Of a DNA stretch of 7,201 nucleotides, positions 1 through 5,082 are shown piece by piece. This DNA comes from Reyranella sp. (GTDB lineage: Bacteria > Pseudomonadota > Alphaproteobacteria > Reyranellales > Reyranellaceae). Each line of letters opens with the position of its first letter. The first letter of the stretch is position 1. The notes under the pieces are model-generated. The model saw only the letters and a list, made by a program, of their open reading frames with translations. It searched no databases and was not told where the DNA came from. The DNA lies in assembly GCA_030679805.1 (NCBI GenBank), contig JAUXST010000120.1:1-7201 (forward strand). Reading direction: 5' to 3'. A program made the position numbers and the translations under genes.

Positions 1-184
1 CCTGCAGGCTTGCCCGTTCGGACCGAAGCACCGCGAGCTTCTCGCCTATCGTCGCGGCGTTCCCCGGCGTCTCGGCGAGACCGAACAGCATGAACAACGC
101 CGCTGTCACGGCCAGAACGGCCGCCAACGCACCGATCGCGCGCAGGCGATTGCCGCTTCTGGTTTGTTTCGGGCCAGCCGTCAT
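1..184 (-). CDS. N-terminal part of an unidentified single-TM membrane-anchored protein (runs off left edge)
   Basis: The reading frame starts at an ATG complementary to 182-184 and stays open for 61 codons to the window edge, so only the N-terminus is visible. A short basic, polar leader (residues 1-15, several Arg/Lys) is followed by a hydrophobic Ala/Leu/Val stretch at about residues 16-37. A polar, charged segment begins at about residue 38. This pattern fits an uncleaved signal anchor, cytoplasm-in, with the rest of the protein in the periplasm. No family could be recognised. The start lies 48 nt downstream of the stop of the universal stress protein gene on the same strand, so the two may be cotranscribed. 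No clear Shine-Dalgarno precedes the ATG, so the start is provisional. Confidence 0.55.
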   Translation of the reverse strand, partial: MTAGPKQTRSGNRLRAIGALAAVLAVTAALFMLFGLAETPGNAATIGEKLAVLRSERASLQ

Positions 185-232
185 GCGGCGGGTTCTACCA
201 CGGCCGCCGTCGGAAGCACCGACGACAGATTG

Positions 233-1039
233 TCAGTACGAGAAGAGTACCGGCAGCGGCGAACTGAGGATGAGATGCCGGGTCATGCCGCCGAAGATCA
301 TCTGACGCAGGCGGCTTTGGGTGTAGGCCCCCTTCACGATCAGGTCGGCGCCGACCTCGATCGCCGTGTCGACGATCGTCTGGCCCGCCGAGCGCGACCC
401 CGGCTTGACGTGCCGGCTCGTGACGTTAAGCCCGTGGCTCTTCAGTGAATCGGCGATCTCCGCCGAAGTCGGTCCAGGCACCATCGCGCCATCGACGCTC
501 AACACCACGATTTCTTCGGCGCCACTCAACACCGGCATGGCGAGAGATATGGCGCGCGCGCTCTCGGTGGAGCCATTCCACGCAAACAGGATCCGCTTGC
601 CCACCAGCCCGTCGGCGCCCGTCGGCACGACCAGAACCGGCCGGCCCGAATCGAACAACGCCGTTTCGAAGACGCTTTCCGGCATCTTGGGCAACGCACC
701 CGGCTGGGGCAGGACGATCATGTCGTAGGCGCGCCCGATGGTGCCGATCGCCGTCGGACCGCTGTCGTCGGCCGAGCGCCACTCTGACCGGAGACCGGCG
801 GCCCTCTGATCGAACGCCTGCTTCACCGCGGCGACGCGCTGTCGTTCCTCCGCGTCCTCCGCCAAGCCTCCGCCGATCGGTGCCCCCATGCCGGCGTCCG
901 CCCACGCCATGCTCATCACGCCATAGGACGGCGGCTCCAACCCGACCAGTCGAGCGTCGAATTTTCGCGCAATCTTCGCCGCCAGATCAAATGCGGACGG
1001 ATCTTCTGCCGTCCAGGCCATTGTCAGAATTGACTTCAT
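233..1039 (-). CDS. Tandem-domain universal stress protein (UspA family)
   Basis: The 268-residue protein has two Usp (Rossmann-like) halves, roughly residues 1-140 and 147-268. Each begins with a short beta strand (MKSILTMAW; KRILFAWNGS) and ends with a buried strand before the usual proline (RPVLVVP; LPVLFSY). Usp proteins are cytoplasmic dimers, some ATP-binding, that aid survival under stress or low oxygen. The first half has lost the glycine motif. The second half keeps most of the G-x2-G-x9-G loop (G237-AY-T240-QSRLRQMIF-G250-G251-M-T253), but the second glycine is Thr, so ATP binding may be weakened. A strong Shine-Dalgarno, GGGAGGG, lies about 7 nt before the ATG and supports the start. 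It may be cotranscribed with the membrane-protein gene downstream. The family call is firm; the specific role is unknown. Confidence 0.93.
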   Translation of the reverse strand: MKSILTMAWTAEDPSAFDLAAKIARKFDARLVGLEPPSYGVMSMAWADAGMGAPIGGGLAEDAEERQRVAAVKQAFDQRAAGLRSEWRSADDSGPTAIGTIGRAYDMIVLPQPGALPKMPESVFETALFDSGRPVLVVPTGADGLVGKRILFAWNGSTESARAISLAMPVLSGAEEIVVLSVDGAMVPGPTSAEIADSLKSHGLNVTSRHVKPGSRSAGQTIVDTAIEVGADLIVKGAYTQSRLRQMIFGGMTRHLILSSPLPVLFSY

Positions 1040-1410
1040 GACACGCCCTCCCTGTCAGTGAACGATAGCATGAGCCCGGGGAGAACCACTCGCAAACTTT
1101 GACATTTGGTCTCCCAGCCCGGGCCGATGGCAGAAAGCAAGGTGAATCCACGACCAACATGCCCATTATATTGAGCAGTTTGAATGGTGCACTTCAATCA
1201 TTACTGGAGATCGCAGCGCACTCCGACCTCAGGAACGCACGAACCTCATCAGCACGGCGCTCGCACACGCCGGCCGATGAGGCTCTTTACTTTTGGAGAA
1301 TTAGGGATGCCGTCCGGCCCAAAGTCTTGAGCTATGCCGCCTTGGCCGCGGCGGCCCATACGGATCCCATCCTGACGCAAAAACTACCGTAAACCTGCTG
1401 AACCTGCAAC
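1040..1410. other. 371-nt gap between the stress-protein and hydrolase genes, with one doubtful small ORF
   Basis: This stretch should carry the promoter of the stress-protein gene and the 3' end of the hydrolase transcript. I could not pick a convincing sigma-70, sigma-54 or FNR/FixK-type site. On the plus strand there is an open frame at 1099-1392 (97 codons, or 77 codons from the ATG at 1159). It uses codons that are rare in the neighbouring genes (ATA, TTA, AGG, AGT, CTT) and has no well-placed ribosome binding site or recognisable domain. It could be a decayed gene remnant, a foreign small gene or chance. No convincing terminator hairpin with a T-tract was found downstream of the hydrolase. 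Confidence 0.4.
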
Positions 1411-2001
1411 TTAAATAATTTGCGCCGCCTTGCCGACGACCCACGCGAACCGGTCGGAAAGTGCGGCAAGCGTAATCCTGTTGATCGCATCCGCGTCGAT
1501 GGTGGCCCCCCCGGTGGCATCAGGCAGGTCCCGTGTGGCCACCGTGTCAGCGGCAATCGTGCTCATGAACCCAAGGTCGGTAGCCGCCCGCACCGTCGCC
1601 GAGACGCACATGTGGGTCATGAACCCGCCGACGATCAGGTTCTTGCGCGCGCTGGTGGCGAGGTGCTTGGCGAGCTCGGTGCCGGCGAAGGCGTTGGGCA
1701 ATCCCTTGTCGACGATCGTCTCGCCAGGGCGCGGCGTAAGCGGGGAGACGATTTCGTAGCCGGTCGAGGAGGGATTGAACGCTTTGCCCTTGGACTGATG
1801 GCGCACATGCACGATGGGCGTCCCGGCCTTGCGGGCCTTCTCGAGCAGCACGGCCAGCGCCTCGACCGCCGTTCCGACCCCGGGCAGCGGCAACAGGCCG
1901 TCCGTGTATTCCCGCTGTGCGTCGATGATCAGCAGGACGCCATCGGCCATCGTCGCCGGAGTGGGTGTCGCACCCGCCATCTGCAGCATTGTCATTGCCA
2001 T
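1411..2001 (-). CDS. Isochorismatase-family cysteine hydrolase
   Basis: The 196-residue protein matches the cysteine hydrolase fold shared by isochorismatase, nicotinamidase, N-carbamoylsarcosine amidase and related amidases. The expected catalytic triad is visible: Asp27 in LLIIDAQREY, Lys99 in IVDKGLPNAF with the family's AF-GTEL continuation, and nucleophile Cys132 in GGFMTHMCVSATVRAA. The GF-MTH segment just before the Cys is where the family's non-proline cis peptide lies. Length is normal for the family (about 180-210). The substrate cannot be read from sequence: there is no isochorismate-pathway gene nearby and no clear nicotinamidase metal-site motif, so a small amide or carbamoyl substrate is as likely as isochorismate. 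ATG at 2001 is preceded by GGGAGA at good spacing. In-frame ATGs at codons 3, 5 and 8 are alternatives. A promoter candidate lies just upstream, so it is probably transcribed alone. Confidence 0.93.
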   Translation of the reverse strand: MAMTMLQMAGATPTPATMADGVLLIIDAQREYTDGLLPLPGVGTAVEALAVLLEKARKAGTPIVHVRHQSKGKAFNPSSTGYEIVSPLTPRPGETIVDKGLPNAFAGTELAKHLATSARKNLIVGGFMTHMCVSATVRAATDLGFMSTIAADTVATRDLPDATGGATIDADAINRITLAALSDRFAWVVGKAAQII

Positions 2002-2042
2002 AGTCTTCTCCCAACTACCTGAAAATTTCTTACGCTAAGGTT

Positions 2043-2071
2043 GTATAAGGTCCGGCTACATCAACGCGCAA
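2043..2071 (-). promoter_or_regulatory. Sigma-70-type promoter for the isochorismatase-family gene
   Basis: On the minus strand TTGCGC (complement of 2066-2071) and TTATAC (complement of 2043-2048) are separated by exactly 17 nt. The expected transcript start lies about 35 nt before the ATG of the hydrolase. The -35 box overlaps the last codons of the DUF6362-like gene, which would make the hydrolase independently expressed. A small inverted repeat, CTTA-CGC-TAAG (2029-2039), lies just downstream near the expected transcript start and could be an operator, though its arms are only 4 bp. This comes from sequence match only. Confidence 0.5.
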
Positions 2072-2528
2072 GGCGACGCATTTGGCAAGGCCCACGATGC
2101 GACACCGCGCCGGAATCGCCCATGGTCGCGTCGTGCACGGCGGCGATGACGATACGATCTATCGCGCTGGTCCATCGATAGCGCACCTGCCCGACGGTAA
2201 CGCCGAACTCGCGCGCAAGGCGTGGCCATGACAATCCCGTGGCGCGGGCCCAGACAATTCGGCGTTCCGCACCGTCGAGCGTGCCCAGCCACGGCAGCAC
2301 CCGATCGAGTTCGGAAATTGCCCGCGCCCTGGGCGGGGTCACGTGCGGCCTCGACGGGGCTCGGCCGCAGTCGTCGTCCGGATCGTCCGGTATCGTCGGC
2401 CACGACGAACGCTCCCGCGCCGGCACGCCGTTTCTCGGCATCGGCAAGCGCTTCAGGGTATCGGCCGCCCGCTCCAGGGCGGCAACCACCGCGCGCCGGG
2501 CCTCGGCAAAGGTGAGTTCAGCGGCCAT
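2061..2528 (-). CDS. DUF6362-like helix-turn-helix protein
   Basis: The 155-residue protein starts with a short helical region (about 1-30, ending TLKRLP). A Pro/Asp-rich linker containing a Trp-Pro follows, then a conserved-looking C-terminal helical domain at about residues 70-135. That domain reads like a sigma-70 region-4 type helix-turn-helix: RAISELDRVLPWL, then ERRIVWARATGLSWPRLARE and FGVTVGQVRYRWTSAIDRI. This arrangement matches what I recall of DUF6362, a family of unknown function common in phage-like regions of alphaproteobacteria; the assignment is from memory. It probably binds DNA. The frame is open farther upstream, but ATG at 2528 follows a GGGGG ribosome-binding stretch and overlaps the preceding 88-aa gene by 11 nt, which implies translational coupling. 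The last 15-20 residues are basic and low in structure. Confidence 0.72.
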   Translation of the reverse strand: MAAELTFAEARRAVVAALERAADTLKRLPMPRNGVPARERSSWPTIPDDPDDDCGRAPSRPHVTPPRARAISELDRVLPWLGTLDGAERRIVWARATGLSWPRLAREFGVTVGQVRYRWTSAIDRIVIAAVHDATMGDSGAVSHRGPCQMRRLAR

Positions 2529-2784
2529 GGCGGCCCCCGTTCTCGTCGATCTCGGCGAGCAGACCGGCGAAGGCTCGGCCGGCGGACCGGCCAAGCGCGC
2601 GGGCGGCTTCGCGTGCCAGCGGCCGTGCCATGAATGGCAGGACGTCGACCGGGCGCAGGCCCATCTTGACGGCAAGGAGCCGGGCGATCCGGGCACCATG
2701 ATAGTTGTAGGCGGCGGCGCGACCGCAGAAGGCGGTGGCGAAGCGCTGAGTCGGGAGCTGATCGTACAATCTTGGATAGGACAT
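2518..2784 (-). CDS. 88-aa uncharacterised protein, first gene of the divergent pair
   Basis: I do not recognise this protein as a named family. It is basic and Ala/Arg rich. The N-terminal part has aromatic residues (MSYPRLYDQL, AYNYHGAR), and the second half (about residues 30-80) looks alpha helical. There is no signal peptide or membrane segment, so it should be cytoplasmic. The start is well supported: a near-perfect ribosome binding site, TAGGAGGT, lies 4 nt before the ATG. Its stop overlaps the start of the DUF6362-like gene, forming a two-gene unit divergent from the S24 repressor. That context suggests it belongs to the same phage-type regulatory module. It may be a partner or accessory of the HTH protein, but nothing in its own sequence shows this. 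Confidence 0.75.
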   Translation of the reverse strand: MSYPRLYDQLPTQRFATAFCGRAAAYNYHGARIARLLAVKMGLRPVDVLPFMARPLAREAARALGRSAGRAFAGLLAEIDENGGRHGR

Positions 2785-2790
2785 CCTTAC

Positions 2791-2806
2791 CTCCTACCGA
2801 CAGGAG
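2791..2806 (-). promoter_or_regulatory. Hairpin able to mask the ribosome binding site of the 88-aa gene
   Basis: In minus-strand RNA, CTCCT (complement of 2802-2806) can pair with AGGAG (complement of 2791-2795) across a 6-nt loop. With one bulged G the stem extends by two more pairs (TAC with GTA). The right arm is the ribosome binding site itself. The hairpin can form only in transcripts that begin upstream of it. A start set by the nearby TATACT box would fall inside the structure and free the site. Confidence 0.35.
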
Positions 2807-2830
2807 TATAGGATTATTTGTCCTTGTCAA
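2805..2830 (-). promoter_or_regulatory. Promoter elements for the divergent minus-strand pair
   Basis: On the minus strand a consensus -35 box TTGACA (complement of 2825-2830) is followed 14 nt later by TATACT (complement of 2805-2810), a strong -10 box. The 14-nt spacing is shorter than the usual 16-18, so the two boxes may belong to different promoters or to an activator-dependent one. The TATACT box overlaps the repressor half-site at 2808-2817, as expected for a repressed promoter. Confidence 0.42.
2808..2817 (+). promoter_or_regulatory. Operator half-site in the divergent promoter region
   Basis: ATAGGATTAT here is identical to the first ten bases of the perfect palindrome at 3567-3583. 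The second arm (TTGTCCT, 2818-2824) is degenerate, so this is a half-site or weak operator. It overlaps the -10 box of the minus-strand pair and lies upstream of the repressor start. A likely reading is that the S24 repressor binds here to control the pair and itself. Confidence 0.5.
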
Positions 2831-2833
2831 TCG

Positions 2834-2839
2834 TACAAT
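2834..2839 (+). promoter_or_regulatory. Possible -10 box for the repressor gene
   Basis: TACAAT is the best -10-like hexamer upstream of the repressor and would give a leader of about 38 nt to ATG 2884. No good -35 box sits 16-18 nt upstream: the bases there (GGATTA) lie inside the operator half-site, so the promoter may be weak. TTGTCC (2818-2823) with CCTAGT (2841-2846) at 17 nt is an alternative. Confidence 0.25.
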
Positions 2840-2883
2840 TCCTAGTAGACGAAATCGTCGCGAGCTGGCAAAATGCAAGCACT

Positions 2884-3549
2884 ATGGACGCACCCCGCAA
2901 ACTATTGGTCGACACCCTGGCACGCCGGCCGGATCTCGATCTCAAGAATCTCTCGCTGGCGATCGGTCGCAATCATGCGTACCTCCAGCAGTATCTGATG
3001 CGCGGCTCGCCGCGCGAATTGCCGGAGGCCGCCCGGCATGGCCTCGCTCCCTTGCTGGGGATTTCGCCTGACGACCTGAGGTCGACCGCTCCCCCGCCTG
3101 GAGCCGGTGGCCGCCTCGAGGGTGACGTCCGCATGGCCGGACAGCTGAGAGCCGCGGATCGCGCCGACCTTCCGGTCTTTGCCTCGGCCGAAGGCGGCGG
3201 CGGCGCTATCGTCATCACCAGCGAGCCCATCGATTATGTGCGCCGACCCGAGCCGCTGCTTTCCGTACGCGACGGCTATGGCTGCTACGTCATCGGCGAC
3301 AGCATGAGCCCCGCCTACGAGCAGGGCGACCTGCTGCTGGTCCATCCCGGGCGGCCCGTGCGGCCGGGCGACGACTGCGTCTTTGTCCGCGACCAGGGCG
3401 ACGGCACCCAGCAGGCCCTGGTCAAGCGCCTGCTGCGGATCACCCCCGAGAAATGGCGGGTGCGCCAATTCAACCCGGCAAAGGATTTCGACCTCGACCG
3501 TAGCCAATGGCAGAAGGTCCAGCTGATCGTCGGCAAGTACGCCCGATAG
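2884..3549 (+). CDS. Phage-type HTH repressor with S24 (LexA/CI-like) C-terminal domain
   Basis: The 221-residue protein has a short N-terminal helix-turn-helix region (about residues 1-67; core LSLAIGRNHAYLQQYL), a Pro/Gly linker (about 68-95) and an S24 peptidase-like domain (about 96-221). The serine of the Ser-Lys dyad is Ser140 in VIGDSMSPAYEQGDLLLV; the lysine is Lys181 in ALVKRLL. Such proteins are dimeric repressors, inactivated by RecA-stimulated self-cleavage in phage CI and LexA. At the expected cleavage loop (about 35-38 residues before Ser140) the sequence is FASAEGGGG, with no Ala-Gly pair, so cleavage is doubtful. Ala-Gly pairs at 74-75 and 85-86 are too far away by that spacing. 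The frame could start at TTG 2818, but that would lie in the promoter. ATG 2884 gives a natural N-terminus, though its ribosome binding site is poor. It is divergent from the DUF6362 pair and followed by a matching palindrome. Confidence 0.9.
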   Translation: MDAPRKLLVDTLARRPDLDLKNLSLAIGRNHAYLQQYLMRGSPRELPEAARHGLAPLLGISPDDLRSTAPPPGAGGRLEGDVRMAGQLRAADRADLPVFASAEGGGGAIVITSEPIDYVRRPEPLLSVRDGYGCYVIGDSMSPAYEQGDLLLVHPGRPVRPGDDCVFVRDQGDGTQQALVKRLLRITPEKWRVRQFNPAKDFDLDRSQWQKVQLIVGKYAR

Positions 3550-3557
3550 CCTATCTG

Positions 3558-3586
3558 TTGACTTCCATAGGATTATATCCTATCTA
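3558..3586 (+). promoter_or_regulatory. Sigma-70 promoter driving the 96-aa gene and downstream operon
   Basis: TTGACT (3558-3563) and TATCTA (3581-3586) are separated by exactly 17 nt, and the expected transcript start is about 20 nt before the ATG at 3614. The spacer is almost wholly filled by the palindrome at 3567-3583, which also covers half of the -10 box. A bound dimer there would block RNA polymerase, the classic layout of a repressed promoter. Confidence 0.7.
3567..3583 (+). promoter_or_regulatory. Perfect 17-bp palindromic operator (ATAGGAT-TAT-ATCCTAT)
   Basis: The arms are 7 bp with no mismatch around a 3-nt centre, in an AT-rich patch of otherwise GC-rich DNA. The site lies between the -35 and -10 boxes and 18 nt after the repressor stop codon. 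Its left ten bases recur in the divergent promoter region at 2808-2817. The most economical reading is that it is the main operator of the adjacent S24 repressor. CCTATC also occurs at 3550-3555, 3579-3584 and 3589-3594, and GATAG-C-CTATC (3545-3555) overlaps the repressor stop; these may be extra weak contacts. Confidence 0.65.
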
Positions 3587-3613
3587 CCCCTATCGTCTCC
3601 GAACGGAGGGTAG

Positions 3614-3904
3614 ATGGAAAGCACCTATTATCTCATTGTCGAGCGGCGAATCGGGGGCCAGCGCCTGCGAACGCTCGACGAATACGCCTCCGCCGACCGG
3701 CTGGTTGCCGACGCCGCCGACTACGAGGCCGGGGAATTTCCCGGCCGTTGGGTCGGTGCTCTCGAATTGTCGTTCGACGACTCGGGCCGCCTGATATCCG
3801 CCCTCCCCTTGGCTGATGTTGCTGCCGGCGTGCACGCCGAACTCGCGTTGCGTTCGCAGTGGCGCCGGCATCAGGCCGCGCTCGACCGCGGCTCGGCCCG
3901 CTAG
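3614..3904 (+). CDS. 96-aa uncharacterised protein, first gene of the operator-controlled operon
   Basis: I do not recognise a family. The protein is cytoplasmic by sequence, with no signal or membrane segment. The first 65 residues look like a small alpha/beta unit: a beta strand (STYYLIVERRI), acidic helix material rich in Asp/Ala/Glu, then a second strand (WVGALELSFD). The last 30 residues are helical, turning basic at the end (LRSQWRRHQAALDRGSAR). The start is well supported by GGAGGG 4-5 nt before the ATG, and codons follow the G/C-ending preference of neighbouring genes. It sits directly behind the palindrome-controlled promoter and 20 nt before the oxidase gene. It is thus the most direct target of the repressor and a candidate for the small effector or regulator of the module. 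Confidence 0.75.
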   Translation: MESTYYLIVERRIGGQRLRTLDEYASADRLVADAADYEAGEFPGRWVGALELSFDDSGRLISALPLADVAAGVHAELALRSQWRRHQAALDRGSAR

Positions 3905-3924
3905 GTTCCTCAAAGGACGCGATC

Positions 3925-5046
3925 ATGAAGGCGATCATCGTCGGCGGCGGCGGCATGGGTCTCAGCGTGGCTTGGGGACTGGCGCGTGACGGACACGACG
4001 TCGAGCTGTTCGAGCGGGGCCCCCTGCCCAATCCACTCGCCTCGTCGATGGACGAGCATCGGCTCATCCGTCATCCCTACGGCGATCATGTGGGCTACGC
4101 TCGTCTGATCGACGATGCCTATGCCGCCTGGGATCTGCTATGGCACGACCTCGGCCAGCGCCTCTACGCCGCCACCGGAACGCTCGCCCTCACGGGCAAC
4201 GGCGCCGACTGGGCGGAGCGCTCGGCCGCGGCGCTGGCGACCATCGGCAAACCCATGACCGAGCTGCCGGTTGCCGAATTGCGGCATCGCTTTCCGCAGA
4301 TAGAAGCCAAAGGCGTCGAACGTGCTTTCTGGATGGACTCGGGCGGTGTCCTGTTCGCCCAGGACATCGTCATCGCCCTGGCCCGATACCTCGCCAGCCA
4401 GCCACACGTTCGTCTCCACCCTCATACACCGGTCCGGTCTGTCGATCTCGAGCAGGGTCGCGTCGTCACCGAGGCCGGTGCCGTGCATACAGGCGATGTC
4501 GTTATCGTCGCGGCCGGCGCCTGGGCCAACCGGCTGTTGCCCGGCTTCGGACGACGCCTAGTTCCATCTCGCCAGATCGTCATCTACTTCGATCTGCCGG
4601 CCGCTGACCGCATTGCCTGGGCCAAGGGTCCGATGATCATCGAGAAGACCGGCGATGTCGGGCTCTACCTGGTGCCCCCGATGGAAGGTCGCGGCCTCAA
4701 GGTCGGCGACCATGAATTCAGCCGATCTGGCGACCCTATGGACGAACGCGCGGCAAGCAAGGACGAGATCCGGCCCCTGCTGGACCGCTGCCGCAGCCTC
4801 TTGCGCGGCTTCGACCGCTGGCGCACCGACCGCCTCAAGGTCTGCTTCTATACCGTGACCGACGACGAGCGGTTCGTTGTCGAAAAGCCGGGGGCACGCG
4901 GCTGGGTCATGTCCCCCTGCTCCGGCCATGGCTTCAAGTTCGGAGCGCTGATGGGGCTCGAACTCGCCCGCACGCTGATCACGGGCCGCGATGCCGCGAC
5001 CCATGCAAGATGGGCGGCTGGTCTGGAAGCGACCGCGCCGACCTGA
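3925..5046 (+). CDS. FAD-dependent amine oxidase of the monomeric sarcosine oxidase (MSOX/SolA) type
   Basis: The 373-residue protein belongs to the DAO flavoenzyme family, whose sarcosine-oxidase branch oxidises N-methyl or secondary amino acids and gives H2O2. An N-terminal Rossmann motif binds the ADP part of FAD (IIVGGGGMG, Gly7-x-Gly9-x-x-Gly12, with Glu30 ending strand 2). Diagnostic MSOX features are present: RLIRHPYG near residues 46-53; GLKVGDHE with Lys259 (oxygen-activating Lys265 in MSOX); KVCFYTVTDDERF with Cys307 (covalent FAD Cys315); and SGHGFKFG with His335 and Lys338. Length matches the family (370-390). The residue matching MSOX His45 appears to be Met42, so the substrate may not be sarcosine. 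The frame is open upstream to an ATG at 3859 inside the previous gene, but ATG 3925 follows AAAGGA at 7 nt and opens directly into the FAD motif. Gaps of 20 nt before and 36 nt after suggest an operon. Confidence 0.92.
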   Translation: MKAIIVGGGGMGLSVAWGLARDGHDVELFERGPLPNPLASSMDEHRLIRHPYGDHVGYARLIDDAYAAWDLLWHDLGQRLYAATGTLALTGNGADWAERSAAALATIGKPMTELPVAELRHRFPQIEAKGVERAFWMDSGGVLFAQDIVIALARYLASQPHVRLHPHTPVRSVDLEQGRVVTEAGAVHTGDVVIVAAGAWANRLLPGFGRRLVPSRQIVIYFDLPAADRIAWAKGPMIIEKTGDVGLYLVPPMEGRGLKVGDHEFSRSGDPMDERAASKDEIRPLLDRCRSLLRGFDRWRTDRLKVCFYTVTDDERFVVEKPGARGWVMSPCSGHGFKFGALMGLELARTLITGRDAATHARWAAGLEATAPT

Positions 5047-5082
5047 CAAAATGCGCCGAATTCAGGAAAGAGAGAGATCGAC

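Noticed and set aside
1180..1197. TTGAA-N8-TTCAA inverted repeat resembling an FNR/FixK box near the stress-protein gene
   Set aside because: The spacing is 18 bp overall instead of 14, the half-sites end in A/T differently from TTGAT/ATCAA, and it lies well upstream of the gene without a matching promoter.
1335..1356. GC-rich hairpin as terminator of the hydrolase transcript
   Set aside because: The stem is short and imperfect and no T-tract follows on the minus strand.
2529..2699. Upstream extension of the DUF6362-like gene by 57 codons
   Set aside because: It lies wholly inside the 88-aa gene in another frame, has Pro/Arg/Ser-rich out-of-frame composition, and ATG 2528 has its own ribosome binding site.
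2818..2883. Repressor translation starting at TTG 2818, adding 22 residues
   Set aside because: The extension would overlap the operator half-site and promoter elements, and TTG has no suitable ribosome binding site. The HTH protein begins naturally at ATG 2884.
3859..3924. Oxidase starting at the upstream in-frame ATG 3859
   Set aside because: It would overlap the 96-aa gene and add 22 residues before the FAD motif. AAAGGA before ATG 3925 decides the start.
3590..4067. Minus-strand open frames opposite the 96-aa gene and the start of the oxidase
   Set aside because: Their composition is Arg/Pro/Ala-rich shadow type. The plus-strand gene has a promoter, a strong ribosome binding site and normal codon use.
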